Assembly: GCF_002218025.2 (NCBI RefSeq)
Contig: NZ_AP018680.1
Coordinates: forward strand, 806,001 to 870,000
Length of the DNA stretch: 64,000 bases
Source: Vibrio casei
GTDB taxonomy: Bacteria; Pseudomonadota; Gammaproteobacteria; Enterobacterales; Vibrionaceae
Direction of reading: 5' to 3'
Below, piece by piece: positions 1 through 10,483 of this stretch; position 1 is the first letter of the stretch; each line of letters opens with the position of its first letter. Both the position numbers and the translations under genes were made by a program. The notes below the pieces were generated by a model. That model was not told where the DNA came from, searched no databases, and was given only the letters and a program-made list of their open reading frames with translations.

Positions 1-29
1 CCACATAAAGTGGGTTTTGTTGTAAATAA

Positions 30-114
30 TGGTGCGGTCGGAGAGACTTGAACTCTCACACCTTACGGCGCCAGAACCTAAATCTGGTGCGTCTACCAAT
101 TCCGCCACGACCGC
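30..114 (-). tRNA. tRNA-Leu (UAG)
   Basis: Read on the minus strand this gives a complete cloverleaf with long variable arm, anticodon loop TTTAGGT (anticodon UAG), T-loop GTTCAAG and encoded CCA. It is the last visible unit of an eleven-gene tRNA array; the array may continue beyond the window start. Confidence 0.97.
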
Positions 115-226
115 AAACTCGTGACTAAGGATTAAATCCTCAGTTTTCTCGATAAAAAAGCAAGTTGATTGGTTAAGCTTGCTTTTTCGAGAAAAGATTC
201 TCAAAAATAAGATTCGTTATAAAAAA

Positions 227-301
227 TGGCTGGGCTACCTGGATTCGAACCAGGGAATGCTGGCATCAAAAGCCAGTGCCTTACCGCTTGGCGATAGCCC
301 A
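227..301 (-). tRNA. tRNA-Gln (UUG)
   Basis: Minus-strand cloverleaf of 75 nt with anticodon loop TTTTGAT (anticodon UUG), T-loop GTTCGAA and encoded GCCA end. Part of the repeated Leu-Gln unit of the array. Confidence 0.97.
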
Positions 302-328
302 ACAGGGATGGATTACCATCATTAATAA

Positions 329-413
329 TGGTGCGGTCGGAGAGACTTGAACTCTCACACCTTACGGCGCCAGAACCTAAATCTGGTGCGTCTACCAATT
401 CCGCCACGACCGC
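329..413 (-). tRNA. tRNA-Leu (UAG)
   Basis: Copy of the Leu-UAG gene with the same anticodon loop and CCA end. Its 5' flank (414-529) nearly repeats 115-226, showing tandem duplication of the whole Leu-spacer-Gln unit. Confidence 0.97.
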
Positions 414-529
414 AAACTCGTGACTAAGGATTAAATCCTCAGTTTTCTTGATAAAAAAAGCAAGCTGATTGGTTAAGCTTGCTTTTTCAAGAAACGATTC
501 TCAAAAAAAATAAGATTCGTTATAAAAAA

Positions 530-604
530 TGGCTGGGCTACCTGGATTCGAACCAGGGAATGCTGGCATCAAAAGCCAGTGCCTTACCGCTTGGCGATAG
601 CCCA
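530..604 (-). tRNA. tRNA-Gln (UUG)
   Basis: Identical in its functional parts to the Gln gene at 227-301, with anticodon UUG and encoded CCA. Confidence 0.97.
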
Positions 605-631
605 ACAGGGATGGATTACCATCATTAATAA

Positions 632-716
632 TGGTGCGGTCGGAGAGACTTGAACTCTCACACCTTACGGCGCCAGAACCTAAATCTGGTGCGTCTACCA
701 ATTCCGCCACGACCGC
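632..716 (-). tRNA. tRNA-Leu (UAG)
   Basis: Third visible Leu-UAG copy, complete with CCA end; separated from the Gln gene at 530-604 by 27 nt. Confidence 0.97.
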
Positions 717-788
717 AGCGCTTCTTAGTGATAAGAAGAATACATAGTTATTAAAATAATTGGATAATTTTAATAACGTTATAAGTAA

Positions 789-863
789 TGGCTGGGCTAC
801 CTGGATTCGAACCAGGGAATGCTGGCATCAAAAGCCAGTGCCTTACCGCTTGGCGATAGCCCA
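789..863 (-). tRNA. tRNA-Gln (UUG)
   Basis: Third Gln-UUG copy; its 5' neighbour tRNA-Leu follows after only 8 nt, a shorter spacer than in the other units. Confidence 0.97.
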
Positions 864-871
864 ACAAATAA

Positions 872-956
872 TGGTGCGGTCGGAGAGACTTGAACTCTCA
901 CACCTTACGGCGCCAGAACCTAAATCTGGTGCGTCTACCAATTCCGCCACGACCGC
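872..956 (-). tRNA. tRNA-Leu (UAG)
   Basis: Fourth Leu-UAG copy. Its 5' flank (957-1078) is nearly repeated at 1458-1580, marking a duplicated Met-Leu-Gln unit. Confidence 0.97.
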
Positions 957-1078
957 AAAACCGTGCTAGCTAATTTATCTTAAGATAAAGGCTAGTTCTC
1001 GATGTTATTTACTAAACGAACTGGAGAAGTTTAGTTATCGAGTAACGACATTCCTAAAAAAGGCAATCGTATAAAATA

Positions 1079-1155
1079 TGGTGGCTACGACGGGATTCGA
1101 ACCTGTGACCCCATCATTATGAGTGATGTGCTCTAACCAACTGAGCTACGTAGCC
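1079..1155 (-). tRNA. tRNA-Met (CAU, elongator)
   Basis: Minus-strand 77-nt cloverleaf starting GGCTACG with anticodon CAU and encoded CCA. It matches elongator tRNA-Met; the initiator-type GGG/CCC anticodon stem is absent. Confidence 0.95.
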
Positions 1156-1270
1156 ATGTGTTACTGAGTAACTTTATGAGCCGGGAAGTATAACTAAATA
1201 TACTTTCGACTTCCAGTCTCGAAATTATATTTCGAGGTGCGAATGTTGAAATATAAACATTCGTAAAAAA

Positions 1271-1345
1271 TGGCTGGGCTACCTGGATTCGAACCAGGGA
1301 ATGCTGGCATCAAAAGCCAGTGCCTTACCGCTTGGCGATAGCCCA
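1271..1345 (-). tRNA. tRNA-Gln (UUG)
   Basis: Fourth Gln-UUG copy, complete with CCA. Confidence 0.97.
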
Positions 1346-1372
1346 ACAGAGATGGATTACCATCATTAACAA

Positions 1373-1457
1373 TGGTGCGGTCGGAGAGACTTGAACTCTC
1401 ACACCTTACGGCGCCAGAACCTAAATCTGGTGCGTCTACCAATTCCGCCACGACCGC
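1373..1457 (-). tRNA. tRNA-Leu (UAG)
   Basis: Fifth Leu-UAG copy, complete with CCA. Confidence 0.97.
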
Positions 1458-1580
1458 AAAACCGTGTTAGCTGATTTATCTTAAGATAAAGGCTAATTCT
1501 CGATATTATTTACTAAACGAACTGGAGAAGTTTAGTTATCGAGTAACGACACTCCTAAAAAAGGACAGTCGTATAAAATA

Positions 1581-1657
1581 TGGTGGCTACGACGGGATTC
1601 GAACCTGTGACCCCATCATTATGAGTGATGTGCTCTAACCAACTGAGCTACGTAGCC
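1581..1657 (-). tRNA. tRNA-Met (CAU, elongator)
   Basis: Promoter-proximal gene of the visible array, elongator-type tRNA-Met with anticodon CAU and encoded CCA. The array order from here is Met-Leu-Gln-Met-Leu-Gln-Leu-Gln-Leu-Gln-Leu, comparable to the metT-leuW-glnUW-metU-glnVX operon of E. coli but expanded. Confidence 0.95.
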
Positions 1658-1884
1658 AAACTGAAGTTTTCACCTCTGTTTCATCACAATAACTCTGCGA
1701 TGAGAACGGAGCGCATTATGCGGATTAGGCTGGTAAGCGTCAATAGTTTTTTTGAATAAATCAGCCAAAATGAATTGTTCGCACTTTTTTTAAACAAAAA
1801 GTGTTATTTGTGAACAAAACCATAGGTTATAACGTGAAATTAATAATGAGCCGATATTAGTTACATATGGCATAAGTGCAATGT

Positions 1885-1912
1885 AAAAAGCCAGTGTAGG
1901 TCACTGGCTTTG
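1885..1912 (-). terminator. Intrinsic terminator after ychF
   Basis: On the minus strand a GCCAGTG...CACTGGC stem is followed by TTTTTA, lying 30-55 nt beyond the ychF stop codon. Confidence 0.75.
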
Positions 1913-1940
1913 GTGTTTTTTTTAATGTAAGAGCATTGAT

Positions 1941-3032
1941 TTATACGTTAAAACGAAAGTGAACGACATCACCATCTTTAACGATGTAATCTTTACCTTC
2001 TAAACGCCATTTTCCGGCTTCTTTTGCGCCACTTTCACCTTTAAATTGAATGAAATCTTCATAGGCAATAACTTCTGCACGGATGAAGCCTTTTTCAAAG
2101 TCAGTATGAATTTTTCCTGCTGATTGTGGTGCTGTCGCGCCGACAGGGATAGTCCATGCTCGAACTTCTTGCACACCGGCAGTAAAATAAGTTTGTAGCG
2201 CTAATAATTCATAACCCGAACGGATAACGCGGTTTAAACCTGGTTCTTCTATGCCTAAGTCGGCTAGAAACTCATTACGGTCTTCTTCATCTAATTCTGA
2301 CATTTCAGACTCAATGGCGGCACAAACAGGAACGACAACGGCATTCTCGCCTTTTGCATATTCACGGACCTGTTCTAAGAAAGGATTGTTTTCAAATCCA
2401 TCTTCATTTACGTTGGCAATGTACATGGTTGGTTTTAACGTTAGGAAGTTTAGGTAGCCAACAGCCGCTAACTCTTCTTTACTCAATTCAACCGAACGCG
2501 CCATTCCGCCTTCAGTGAAAACGGGTAATAATTTTTCTAAGACCGTGATTTCATATTTAGCATCTTTATCACCACCTTTTGCTTTTTTCGCTTGGCGTTG
2601 AATAGCACGTTCACAACTGTCTAAATCAGCAAGAGCAAGTTCAAGATTGATGATTTCAATATCTTCAATTGGCGCAATACGACCTGCAACATGAACGATA
2701 TTTTCGTTTTCAAAACAACGTACAACATGGCCAATAGCATCAGTTTCGCGAATGTTAGCTAGGAATTTATTCCCTAAGCCTTCCCCTTTAGATGCGCCAG
2801 CAACCAAGCCTGCAATGTCAACAAATTCCATGGTGGTTGGAAGGATGCGTTTAGGGTTAACGATTTCTGCTAGAGCCTCTAGACGAGGATCTGGAACCGG
2901 TACGACACCAGTATTTGGTTCGATAGTACAGAAAGGGAAGTTAGCTGCTTCAATACCAGCTTTAGTCAGCGCATTAAATAGAGTAGATTTACCTACGTTA
3001 GGTAGACCGACGATTCCACATTTGAAACCCAT
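1941..3032 (-). CDS. ychF: YchF, ribosome-associated Obg-family GTPase/ATPase
   Basis: YchF is a universally conserved P-loop NTPase of the Obg family that prefers ATP and binds ribosomes; it has been linked to oxidative stress responses. The 363-aa protein has G1 GLPNVGKST near residue 9, the G3-like [14 protein letters not shown] near residue 70, a coiled-coil insertion, and a C-terminal TGS domain ending FRFNV, all at the family's normal length. The ATG is preceded by AGAAGG at good spacing. It lies downstream of pth on the same strand with an 86-nt gap and ends at its own terminator, an arrangement common in gamma-proteobacteria. Confidence 0.97.
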   Translation of the reverse strand: MGFKCGIVGLPNVGKSTLFNALTKAGIEAANFPFCTIEPNTGVVPVPDPRLEALAEIVNPKRILPTTMEFVDIAGLVAGASKGEGLGNKFLANIRETDAIGHVVRCFENENIVHVAGRIAPIEDIEIINLELALADLDSCERAIQRQAKKAKGGDKDAKYEITVLEKLLPVFTEGGMARSVELSKEELAAVGYLNFLTLKPTMYIANVNEDGFENNPFLEQVREYAKGENAVVVPVCAAIESEMSELDEEDRNEFLADLGIEEPGLNRVIRSGYELLALQTYFTAGVQEVRAWTIPVGATAPQSAGKIHTDFEKGFIRAEVIAYEDFIQFKGESGAKEAGKWRLEGKDYIVKDGDVVHFRFNV

Positions 3033-3118
3033 ATTATAAACCTTCTTTCTTTCGGTGGTATTACCGACTTATGTTGTCATTTGATTGTTTTGCTAAATTT
3101 GAACTTTTGATGCTTGTT

Positions 3119-3709
3119 CTATTCGGCTTTAAACGTATGTAAGCGATTCTGTGCTTTGGCAAGATCATCTTTTAGCAGTATGTCTAAACTACGTACGGAT
3201 TCATCGATTGCCGCATCGAGTAATTCTTGTTCTTTAGTCGGCGCTTTGCCTAGTACATAACCCGCTACGCGATCTTTATGGCCAGGGTGCCCTATACCAA
3301 TGCGTAAACGGTAAAATTCTTTATTATTGCCTTGTTTAGCGATAATGTCTTTTAAGCCGTTATGCCCACCATGGCCACCACCTTTTTTGAATTTGGCAAC
3401 GCCTGGAGGTAAATCGAGTTCATCATGCGCGACCATGATCTCTTCTGTTTTTATCTGATAAAATTTTGCGAGTGCCGCGACTGATTTTCCTGACAAGTTC
3501 ATAAATGTTGTCGGGATAAGAAGGCGTAGATCTTGCCCATGGACCAAGATTCTTCCTGTTAAACCAAAGAATTTACTTTCTTCTTTTAAGTTAACATTAT
3601 GAACACGTGCAAGCTCTTCCACCACCCATGCTCCAGCATTATGGCGAGTTCTTACATATTCAGGTCCTGGATTAGCAAGGCCAACTAACAATTTGATAGA
3701 TTGAGTCAA
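3119..3709 (-). CDS. pth: Peptidyl-tRNA hydrolase
   Basis: Pth releases peptides from peptidyl-tRNA that drops off the ribosome. The core [21 protein letters not shown] carries the catalytic His of the RHNAG motif, and [12 protein letters not shown] is the tRNA-binding region. I chose the TTG at 3709 as start because it gives 196 aa, the family length, with the protein beginning (M)[14 protein letters not shown] lies just upstream. The reading frame stays open to an ATG at 3823, but that extension adds 38 unconserved residues and runs through the prs terminator, so it is unlikely. Confidence 0.92.
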   Translation of the reverse strand: MTQSIKLLVGLANPGPEYVRTRHNAGAWVVEELARVHNVNLKEESKFFGLTGRILVHGQDLRLLIPTTFMNLSGKSVAALAKFYQIKTEEIMVAHDELDLPPGVAKFKKGGGHGGHNGLKDIIAKQGNNKEFYRLRIGIGHPGHKDRVAGYVLGKAPTKEQELLDAAIDESVRSLDILLKDDLAKAQNRLHTFKAE

Positions 3710-3788
3710 GATCGAGTTCTCTTTGCAAATTTTTAAAGCGCGGCATGATAGCATATTTTCTATCAAGGTGTGCAGCCAAGCAAATAAT

Positions 3789-3821
3789 AAAAAACCACCG
3801 CACAAAAGTGCAGTGGTTTTC
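3789..3821 (-). terminator. Intrinsic terminator after prs
   Basis: Minus-strand AAAACCACTGCAC stem, TTTT loop, GTGCGGTGGTTTT arm and a run of T, about 50 nt after the prs stop. Its presence argues against the upstream ATG of pth. Confidence 0.8.
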
Positions 3822-3872
3822 ATAAATGTTGCTATTACGGTGACTTACAAATGACTGAGTAAGGCGTCGTAA

Positions 3873-4817
3873 TTAGTTAAACATTGCAGAAATAGACTCT
3901 TCATTGCTAATGCGACGAATCGCTTCAGCTAGCATGCTAGATAACGTTAATTGAGTCACTTTACCTGTTGCTTTCATCTCTTCTGATAATCTAATTGAGT
4001 CCGTTACAATGACTTGGTCAATGACAGAATTGGCAATGTTTTGTGCCGCATTTCCTGAGAATACTGGGTGGGTTGCGTAAGCAAATACGCGTTTTGCCCC
4101 ACGTTCTTTCAATGCTTCAGCCGCTTTACACAAGGTACCACCAGTATCAATCATGTCATCAACGATAACGCAATCGCGATCTTTAACATCACCTATAAGG
4201 TTCATAACTTCTGATACGTTTGCACGAGGGCGACGCTTATCAACGATCGCGATGTCCGTATCGTCTAACATTTTTGCTGTTGCACGAGCACGAACAACAC
4301 CACCAAGATCTGGAGAAACAACCACAGGATCTTCTAAGCCGCGAGATTTCATATCTTCCATTAATACCGGAGTACCAAAGATATTATCAACAGGGACATC
4401 AAAGAAGCCTTGAATTTGTTCTGCATGTAAATCGATTGTCAGAACGCGGTCTACACCAACGTTAGACAAAAAGTCAGCAACTACTTTTGCGGTAATTGGC
4501 ACACGAGACGAGCGAACTCGACGATCTTGGCGTGCGTAGCCAAAGTAAGGAATAACAGCAGTAATACGGCCAGCAGAAGCGCGGCGCATGGCGTCAATCA
4601 TGACCACCAATTCCATTAGGTTGTCATTGGTTGGTGCACAAGTAGATTGGATAATGAATACATCACTACCACGGACATTTTCATTTATTTTAACAGCGAC
4701 TTCGCCGTCAGAAAAACGATCAACATCTGCATCACCAAGGGAAATGTATAGACGATCTGCAATACGTTGGGCTAGTTCAGGTGTGGCGTTACCAGCAAAT
4801 AGCTTCATATCAGGCAC
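3873..4817 (-). CDS. prs: Ribose-phosphate pyrophosphokinase (PRPP synthetase)
   Basis: Prs makes PRPP from ribose 5-phosphate and ATP, feeding purine, pyrimidine, His, Trp and NAD synthesis. The 314-aa sequence is nearly colinear with E. coli Prs: [16 protein letters not shown] at the N-terminus, [16 protein letters not shown], the ATP-binding [10 protein letters not shown] near residue 95, the PRPP-binding [15 protein letters not shown] near residue 220, and the C-terminal [11 protein letters not shown]. It sits 27 nt after ispE on the same strand, implying cotranscription, and is followed by a terminator. Confidence 0.98.
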   Translation of the reverse strand: MPDMKLFAGNATPELAQRIADRLYISLGDADVDRFSDGEVAVKINENVRGSDVFIIQSTCAPTNDNLMELVVMIDAMRRASAGRITAVIPYFGYARQDRRVRSSRVPITAKVVADFLSNVGVDRVLTIDLHAEQIQGFFDVPVDNIFGTPVLMEDMKSRGLEDPVVVSPDLGGVVRARATAKMLDDTDIAIVDKRRPRANVSEVMNLIGDVKDRDCVIVDDMIDTGGTLCKAAEALKERGAKRVFAYATHPVFSGNAAQNIANSVIDQVIVTDSIRLSEEMKATGKVTQLTLSSMLAEAIRRISNEESISAMFN

Positions 4818-4844
4818 GGTGGAAACCTCGGGTTGCGTCCAGTT

Positions 4845-5783
4845 TTAAATTGAGTTGTTGTCGGCTTGTTTATAGTCAGCCAAAGTCTTATAAAGTGGTG
4901 AGATATTCACCCCTTTGGCGATAAAGCCGAAGACACTATTTGAATTTTGTTGTTTGTTGAGCTTGCTTAATATGGATGTGGCTTGTTGCTGAGTGTCGAA
5001 TTCAGCAAATAGGCAAGACCCCGTTCCAGTCAATCTCGACGGCGCGTATTGTAGCAGCCATGAAAGTTGCTTAGCAACCTCCGGATACAGCAAAGTGACG
5101 ATTTTTTCGCAATCGTTTTCGTAGGGTTGTTGTAAAAGCGTTGAAAGCTCTCGCTTTGGTGTGTTTCTAGTTAAATTAGGATGTGTGAAAATTTCAGCTG
5201 TTGCAATGTTTACATTGGGCTTGATCACTAAATACCATTTTTCTTTTGGGTTCGCCTGGATTAATTGTTCACCGATCCCTTCAGCAAAAGCGGAGTGACC
5301 TCGAACAAAAACAGGCACATCCGCACCAAGAGTTAGGCCAAGGTTGGCTAAGGTATTGATTGAGAAATTGAGTGACCATATTTCATTTAATGCGATCAGC
5401 GTCGTTGCAGCATTGGACGATCCGCCACCTAATCCTCCTCCCATAGGGAGAGTTTTATTCAATTGAATGTCGACACCTAATGCCGAAGGGACAATGTTCA
5501 ATGTTTTTTGGGCTTCGATTCTAAGTGCTTCTGCTGCTTTCCAAATCAGATTTTGCTCCAGGCTCACCCCTTTTATTTCAGGGGTGATGGTGAGCTTACC
5601 ACTTTTATTGGGTGAAAATTGGAGTGTATCTCCATGATCAATAAATTGAAAAAGTGTTTGTAGATCATGATAACCATTCGTGCGGCGGCCTGTGATATAC
5701 AAAAATAAATTCAGTTTGGCTGGTGCCGGCCATTTTATGTGTGAAATGAAAGAATCGATTTGTTGTGGCATTAAAATATCCAT
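4845..5783 (-). CDS. ispE: 4-diphosphocytidyl-2-C-methyl-D-erythritol kinase
   Basis: IspE phosphorylates CDP-ME in the MEP isoprenoid pathway. This 312-aa GHMP kinase shows [15 protein letters not shown] at the N-terminus, the ATP-binding [15 protein letters not shown] near residue 110, the ADVPVF motif, and the C-terminal [14 protein letters not shown]. About 15 residues precede the usual N-terminus, so an internal start is possible. The start overlaps the 3' end of lolB by 13 nt, consistent with translational coupling in a lolB-ispE-prs transcript. Confidence 0.96.
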   Translation of the reverse strand: MDILMPQQIDSFISHIKWPAPAKLNLFLYITGRRTNGYHDLQTLFQFIDHGDTLQFSPNKSGKLTITPEIKGVSLEQNLIWKAAEALRIEAQKTLNIVPSALGVDIQLNKTLPMGGGLGGGSSNAATTLIALNEIWSLNFSINTLANLGLTLGADVPVFVRGHSAFAEGIGEQLIQANPKEKWYLVIKPNVNIATAEIFTHPNLTRNTPKRELSTLLQQPYENDCEKIVTLLYPEVAKQLSWLLQYAPSRLTGTGSCLFAEFDTQQQATSILSKLNKQQNSNSVFGFIAKGVNISPLYKTLADYKQADNNSI

Positions 5784-6502
5784 TTACTGATTAGAATCTT
5801 AATTTGAGTATTGTCTTGCTCTAAAAATAATTGATTAGGTAATGGCAGCGGCGATTCTTTACCGATATCGGTGGATTGATAACTAAGATAAGAAAGTTTC
5901 CACTGGCGGTTATCAATACTTTTTTCAAGGCTCTCAACGGTGTGTGATTGATTATAAGCCACACTATCTGCTTGAGTTGGTAATCCTTTGAGCCAATCTG
6001 GAAGCTGGCTTACCGGGATACTTAACCCTGTTAACTTCTTAATTAAATCGTTGGCTTCTTTGGCGGTACGGACCTGACCATCGGAAGTTGTAATCATCGC
6101 GCCTGTGGAGGTCATTTGTACCGTTAAGACCGTTTGGCCTAGAAATGAGAGTAGTTTCAATTCGTCATATTGAGAGGCGTGCTTGAGAATGAAATTAAGA
6201 GATTGACGATGTTCGGCATCTTTATAGCCAATTTTTCCGGTTACTTTAAAGGTATCGAGCTGTTCTAGTTGTTGTTTATGATTTTGCCAATCAACTGAAT
6301 AGGCTTCTTGAGTCGGTGGAACACTACTGCAACCAGAAAGAATGATAAGCAAGCAGGTTATTGGAAGCCATGCCGATGTACGGTAAGTTGAACATGATTT
6401 TAACAATCGTAGATAGAGACGAGAAAATAATGATACGTCAGTAAAACGAAGAAGAGAGAGGCTTGAGGTCAATGACAAGGTCGCTTCCTTATTGAAGTTC
6501 AT
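5771..6502 (-). CDS. lolB: Outer-membrane lipoprotein receptor LolB
   Basis: LolB accepts lipoproteins from periplasmic LolA and inserts them in the outer membrane; it is itself a lipoprotein. A hydrophobic segment followed by the lipobox LSGC is visible, then the [26 protein letters not shown] region typical of the family. The only ATG is at 6502, putting the Cys near residue 57, too deep for a signal peptide. A TTG at 6406 would give 211 aa with Cys at residue 25, closer to the E. coli length, but neither start has a clear ribosome binding site. It heads the lolB-ispE-prs block and diverges from hemA. Confidence 0.9.
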   Translation of the reverse strand: MNFNKEATLSLTSSLSLLRFTDVSLFSRLYLRLLKSCSTYRTSAWLPITCLLIILSGCSSVPPTQEAYSVDWQNHKQQLEQLDTFKVTGKIGYKDAEHRQSLNFILKHASQYDELKLLSFLGQTVLTVQMTSTGAMITTSDGQVRTAKEANDLIKKLTGLSIPVSQLPDWLKGLPTQADSVAYNQSHTVESLEKSIDNRQWKLSYLSYQSTDIGKESPLPLPNQLFLEQDNTQIKILISKWIF

Positions 6503-6724
6503 ATAATGGCAATAACTATACCATTCTCTTGCTATGAGTAGCAGCTATATTCCTTATTAGTATAGAGTGCGGTAAAAAACCAACTCATTAAATTTGTTTA
6601 AAATCAATTGGTTAGTTTTATTTTTTAACTTGGGAGTTAATAAAAATATCTACCCCTTTCATTCATACAGCCCATCAAGTAAAATTGCGCTTCTTTATTC
6701 TTAATTTCAGAGTAGCCCTACTAC

Positions 6725-7984
6725 ATGTCCTTGCTTGCTATTGGTATCAATCACAATACAGCGTCGGTTGAGTTGCGAGAGAAAATTGCATTTTCACCAG
6801 AGAAACTGTCTGAAGCATTAGCGGAGATAGGGCTAAGTGACACCATAAAAAGCGGTGTGATTGTATCGACATGCAACCGTACTGAAATTTATTGTGATAT
6901 TCGAAAAGGGGTTCATAAAGGCCATGTTATTGATTGGCTTATGAGTTTCCATCAGGTTGATGCTGAAAAGTTGATGCCAAGTATTTATACCTATGAAGAA
7001 CAAGCCGCGGTAAGGCATTTAATGCGGGTTGCCTGTGGGTTAGATTCTTTAGTGTTGGGTGAACCTCAAATACTAGGACAAGTCAAACAAGCTTATGCAG
7101 CCTCCACCGAACTAAACGCGGTAAATGGTATGACTGAAAAGTTATTCCATAAGGCTTTTTCGGTTGCAAAACGCGTTAGGACCGAAACGGCTATTGGTGG
7201 TAGTGCAGTATCAGTTGCTTATGCTGCTTGTATTTTAGCTAAGCAAATTTTTGAATCGATGAAAAATGTTACGGTGCTTTTAGTCGGTGCGGGAGAAACC
7301 ATTGAATTGGTTGCTAAACATATTTCATCGACCCAATGTAAGAAGATTATTGTGGCTAACCGAACGATAGAGCGAGCAAAATTGTTAGCCGATCAATTTG
7401 GTGGTGAAACCATTACTTTATCTGAAATACCCGAACATTTACCTCAAGCGGATATCGTGATTAGCTCAACGGCGAGTCCACTTCCTATTATTGGTAAAGG
7501 GATGGTGGAAACTGCGTTGAAAAAACGTAAGCATCAACCGATGTTACTGGTTGATATTGCGGTACCTCGTGATATTGAATCACAGGTCGGTGATCTGGAT
7601 GATGCTTATCTTTATAGCGTCGATGATCTACAAGGTATAGTGAATAAAAATATCGAACAACGTAAAGTAGAAGCGATTCAAGCTGAAGCGATCGTTTCAG
7701 AAGAAAGTGCAGCTTTTATGACGTGGTTACGTTCACTGCAAGCGGTCGACAGTATTCGAGATTACCGACAACATGCCAATGAGATCAAAGAAGATTTATT
7801 AGAGCGCAGCCTGAATGCTTTGTCTGCGGGTGGCGACCCTGAAAAGGTGTTGCGAGAATTAAGTAACAAACTCACAAATCGTTTAATCCATACCCCAACG
7901 CGCGCCATGCAAGTGGTTGCCGAGCAGGGCGAATCAGAAAAGCTTGCGATTATTCGTCAAAGCCTTGGCCTTGAAGAATGGTAG
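6725..7984 (+). CDS. hemA: Glutamyl-tRNA reductase
   Basis: HemA reduces glutamyl-tRNA to glutamate-1-semialdehyde, the first committed step of C5 heme synthesis. The 419-aa protein has the catalytic-Cys motif [13 protein letters not shown] near residue 50, the NADPH-binding [16 protein letters not shown] near residue 190, and a C-terminal dimerisation helix. It is divergent from lolB and followed by prfA after 76 nt, the classic hemA-prfA-prmC order. Confidence 0.98.
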   Translation: MSLLAIGINHNTASVELREKIAFSPEKLSEALAEIGLSDTIKSGVIVSTCNRTEIYCDIRKGVHKGHVIDWLMSFHQVDAEKLMPSIYTYEEQAAVRHLMRVACGLDSLVLGEPQILGQVKQAYAASTELNAVNGMTEKLFHKAFSVAKRVRTETAIGGSAVSVAYAACILAKQIFESMKNVTVLLVGAGETIELVAKHISSTQCKKIIVANRTIERAKLLADQFGGETITLSEIPEHLPQADIVISSTASPLPIIGKGMVETALKKRKHQPMLLVDIAVPRDIESQVGDLDDAYLYSVDDLQGIVNKNIEQRKVEAIQAEAIVSEESAAFMTWLRSLQAVDSIRDYRQHANEIKEDLLERSLNALSAGGDPEKVLRELSNKLTNRLIHTPTRAMQVVAEQGESEKLAIIRQSLGLEEW

Positions 7985-8060
7985 CTATGCTGAAGTTTCA
8001 GATGACCAATATCGATTAACACGCCTTCATTAATACTATACTCAAATTAAAGATAAAATT

Positions 8061-9149
8061 ATGAACTCGTCAATTTTGACCAAATTAGAAACTCTTGTTG
8101 AACGTTATGAAGAAGTTCAGCATTTACTTGGCGATCCTGGTGTTATTGGGGATCAAAATAAATTTCGTGCCTTATCGAAAGAATACTCACAGCTTGAAGA
8201 AGTGACGAAATGTTTTCAAGCCTACCAACAAGCACAAGAAGACTTAGACGCTGCTGAAGAAATGGCGCAAGAAGACGATGCTGAAATGCGTGAAATGGCG
8301 CAAGATGAAATCAAAGAATCAAAAGCGGCAATCGAACGCCTTGAAGCTGAGCTACAAATCTTATTATTACCGAAAGATCCAAATGATGATCGTAACTGTT
8401 TCTTAGAAATTAGAGCGGGTGCCGGTGGTGATGAGGCGGGAATCTTCGCGGGTGATTTGTTCCGCATGTACAGCCGCTTTGCGGAAAAGAAAGGCTGGAA
8501 AATTGAAGTGATCAGCAGTAATGATGCTGAACATGGCGGTTATAAAGAAATGATCGCTAAAGTTAATGGCGATGGCGCCTATGGCGTATTGAAGTTTGAA
8601 TCTGGTGGACATCGAGTACAACGTGTTCCCGCGACTGAATCGCAAGGTCGTGTTCATACTTCTGCGTGTACCGTTGCTGTTATGGCCGAGATTCCAGAAG
8701 CTGAGATCCCAGAAATTAAAGCGTCTGATTTGAAAATTGATACCTTCCGTTCATCCGGCGCTGGTGGTCAACATGTTAACACCACTGACTCAGCGATTCG
8801 GATCACTCACTTACCAACTGGTACCGTTGTTGAGTGTCAAGATGAACGTTCTCAGCATAAAAATAAAGCCAAAGCGATGGCGGTTCTTGCTGCTCGTATT
8901 ATTAAAGCAGAAGAAGAAAAGCGTGCAGCAGCAGAGTCAGATACTCGTCGTAATTTATTAGGTTCTGGTGACCGCAGTGACCGTATTCGCACTTATAACT
9001 ATCCACAGGGCCGCGTGTCTGATCACCGTATTAACTTAACAGTTTACCGTTTAAATGAAGTGATGGAAGGGGATTTGCAAAGCTTAATTGACCCTGTGAT
9101 TCAAGAACATCAAGCCGATCAGCTTGCTGCTTTGTCAGAAAACCATTAA
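8061..9149 (+). CDS. prfA: Peptide chain release factor 1
   Basis: RF1 reads UAA and UAG stop codons and triggers peptide release. The 362-aa protein contains the GGQ motif in [16 protein letters not shown] near residue 233, preceded by the codon-recognition domain with the PAT tripeptide in [10 protein letters not shown]. The gene is followed after 13 nt by prmC, whose product methylates the GGQ glutamine. Confidence 0.98.
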   Translation: MNSSILTKLETLVERYEEVQHLLGDPGVIGDQNKFRALSKEYSQLEEVTKCFQAYQQAQEDLDAAEEMAQEDDAEMREMAQDEIKESKAAIERLEAELQILLLPKDPNDDRNCFLEIRAGAGGDEAGIFAGDLFRMYSRFAEKKGWKIEVISSNDAEHGGYKEMIAKVNGDGAYGVLKFESGGHRVQRVPATESQGRVHTSACTVAVMAEIPEAEIPEIKASDLKIDTFRSSGAGGQHVNTTDSAIRITHLPTGTVVECQDERSQHKNKAKAMAVLAARIIKAEEEKRAAAESDTRRNLLGSGDRSDRIRTYNYPQGRVSDHRINLTVYRLNEVMEGDLQSLIDPVIQEHQADQLAALSENH

Positions 9150-9162
9150 TTGTTGAAACGTT

Positions 9163-10005
9163 ATGATAAGCATTGAAGTGAACTTGCAAGCGGCTATTCA
9201 GGCTTTTATTAGCAGCGGTAGCCATAGCCCAGCCCTTGATGCTACGGTACTGATGTGCCATGTGTTAGATAAACCAAGAAGTTATTTGCTTACATGGCCA
9301 GAGCGTTTGATTGAGCCTAAGCAACAGTTACAGTTTGATGCCTTGATAACCAAACGAGTGGCCGGTGAGCCGATTGCTTATCTTATCGGCGAGCGAGAGT
9401 TTTGGTCTTTACCACTAGAGGTATCAACCTCAACGTTGATACCACGAGCTGATACGGAACGTTTAGTCGAGCTAGCCATTGAGAAAGTATCCTTACTTGA
9501 TGGTGATATTCTTGATTTGGGCACAGGAACGGGCGCTATTGCATTGGCGCTGGCTTCAGAGTTTCCTTCTCGTAAAGTACTAGGTGTGGACTTACAGCTA
9601 GAAGCTCAACAACTTGCGACTCGAAATGCGAAAAAATTGAATATTATTAATGCACACTTCGTACAAGGCAGTTGGTTTACACCAATAGAGGCTTCTAACC
9701 AGTTTGCTTGCATTGTGAGTAACCCTCCGTACATTGATAAAATGGATCCTCATTTAGAACAAGGTGATGTTCGTTTTGAGCCATTGACCGCATTAGTGGC
9801 TGAAGAAAAGGGCTTAGCTGATTTACGACATATTGCTGACCAATCGAGAAAGTTTTTAAAAAAAGAAGGTTGGTTATTGATGGAGCATGGGTTTGAGCAA
9901 GGTGAAGCCGTACGAGCTATTTTAGCCCAATACGGGTATCAGTTTATTAGTACTGAGCAAGATTATGGCCATAATGATCGAGTATCATTAGGCTGCTGGC
10001 AATGA
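9163..10005 (+). CDS. prmC: Release factor glutamine methyltransferase
   Basis: PrmC (HemK) methylates the glutamine of the release-factor GGQ motif using SAM. The 280-aa protein has an N-terminal helical domain, the SAM-binding DLGTGTGAIALALA near residue 118 and the substrate-glutamine motif SNPPYID near residue 190. It lies directly downstream of its substrate gene prfA. Confidence 0.97.
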   Translation: MISIEVNLQAAIQAFISSGSHSPALDATVLMCHVLDKPRSYLLTWPERLIEPKQQLQFDALITKRVAGEPIAYLIGEREFWSLPLEVSTSTLIPRADTERLVELAIEKVSLLDGDILDLGTGTGAIALALASEFPSRKVLGVDLQLEAQQLATRNAKKLNIINAHFVQGSWFTPIEASNQFACIVSNPPYIDKMDPHLEQGDVRFEPLTALVAEEKGLADLRHIADQSRKFLKKEGWLLMEHGFEQGEAVRAILAQYGYQFISTEQDYGHNDRVSLGCWQ

Positions 10006-10074
10006 AATAAAGCGTCTATGTAGAATAGATATTTCGATCTGCGTTATGCGATCTAAAACAATAAGAGAAAAGCA

Positions 10075-10455
10075 ATGTTATATACCTCGATGAAGCACAT
10101 ACATTTACTCGCCATTGCGCTGAGTGTTTTATTTCTTACTGTTCGATATATTTTGATGATGATGGACTCACCATTATTACAAAAGAAATTTTTTAAAGTG
10201 ACACCACATGTCGTTGATACCATATTACTCGCTTCAGGTATTTCTTTAATATTTATCACAGGATTTATTCCTTTTACCGCCGCCGGGGCTTGGCTAACTG
10301 AAAAAATCACTTGCGTACTTGTGTATATCGCACTGGGTTTTGTGGCTTTGAAACTTGGCAGAACTAAGTTAATTCGCAGTGTCGCTTTCTTTGGTGCCTT
10401 AGGTTGGTTGTATTGGGCTGCGCATCTTGCGATGACAAAAGTTCCAACCCTGTAA
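10075..10455 (+). CDS. SirB2 family inner-membrane protein (YchQ-like)
   Basis: A 126-aa protein with four predicted membrane segments (around residues 5-22, 45-65, 75-95 and 102-118), matching the SirB2/YchQ family that lies between prmC and sirB1 in many enterics and vibrios. Its biochemical function is not established. Position in the hemA-kdsA block supports the call. Confidence 0.88.
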   Translation: MLYTSMKHIHLLAIALSVLFLTVRYILMMMDSPLLQKKFFKVTPHVVDTILLASGISLIFITGFIPFTAAGAWLTEKITCVLVYIALGFVALKLGRTKLIRSVAFFGALGWLYWAAHLAMTKVPTL

Positions 10456-10483
10456 TTGAATTCAATAAGTACTTTGGAAAATA

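Noticed and set aside
201..1451. Repeated 68-85-aa frames (MAELVDAPDLGSG...) over the tRNA array
   Set aside because: They are read through tRNA-Leu and tRNA-Gln genes and repeat with them; a well-known artefact of tRNA sequence.
3710..3823. 38-residue N-terminal extension of Pth
   Set aside because: Unconserved, and it spans the hairpin terminator of prs.
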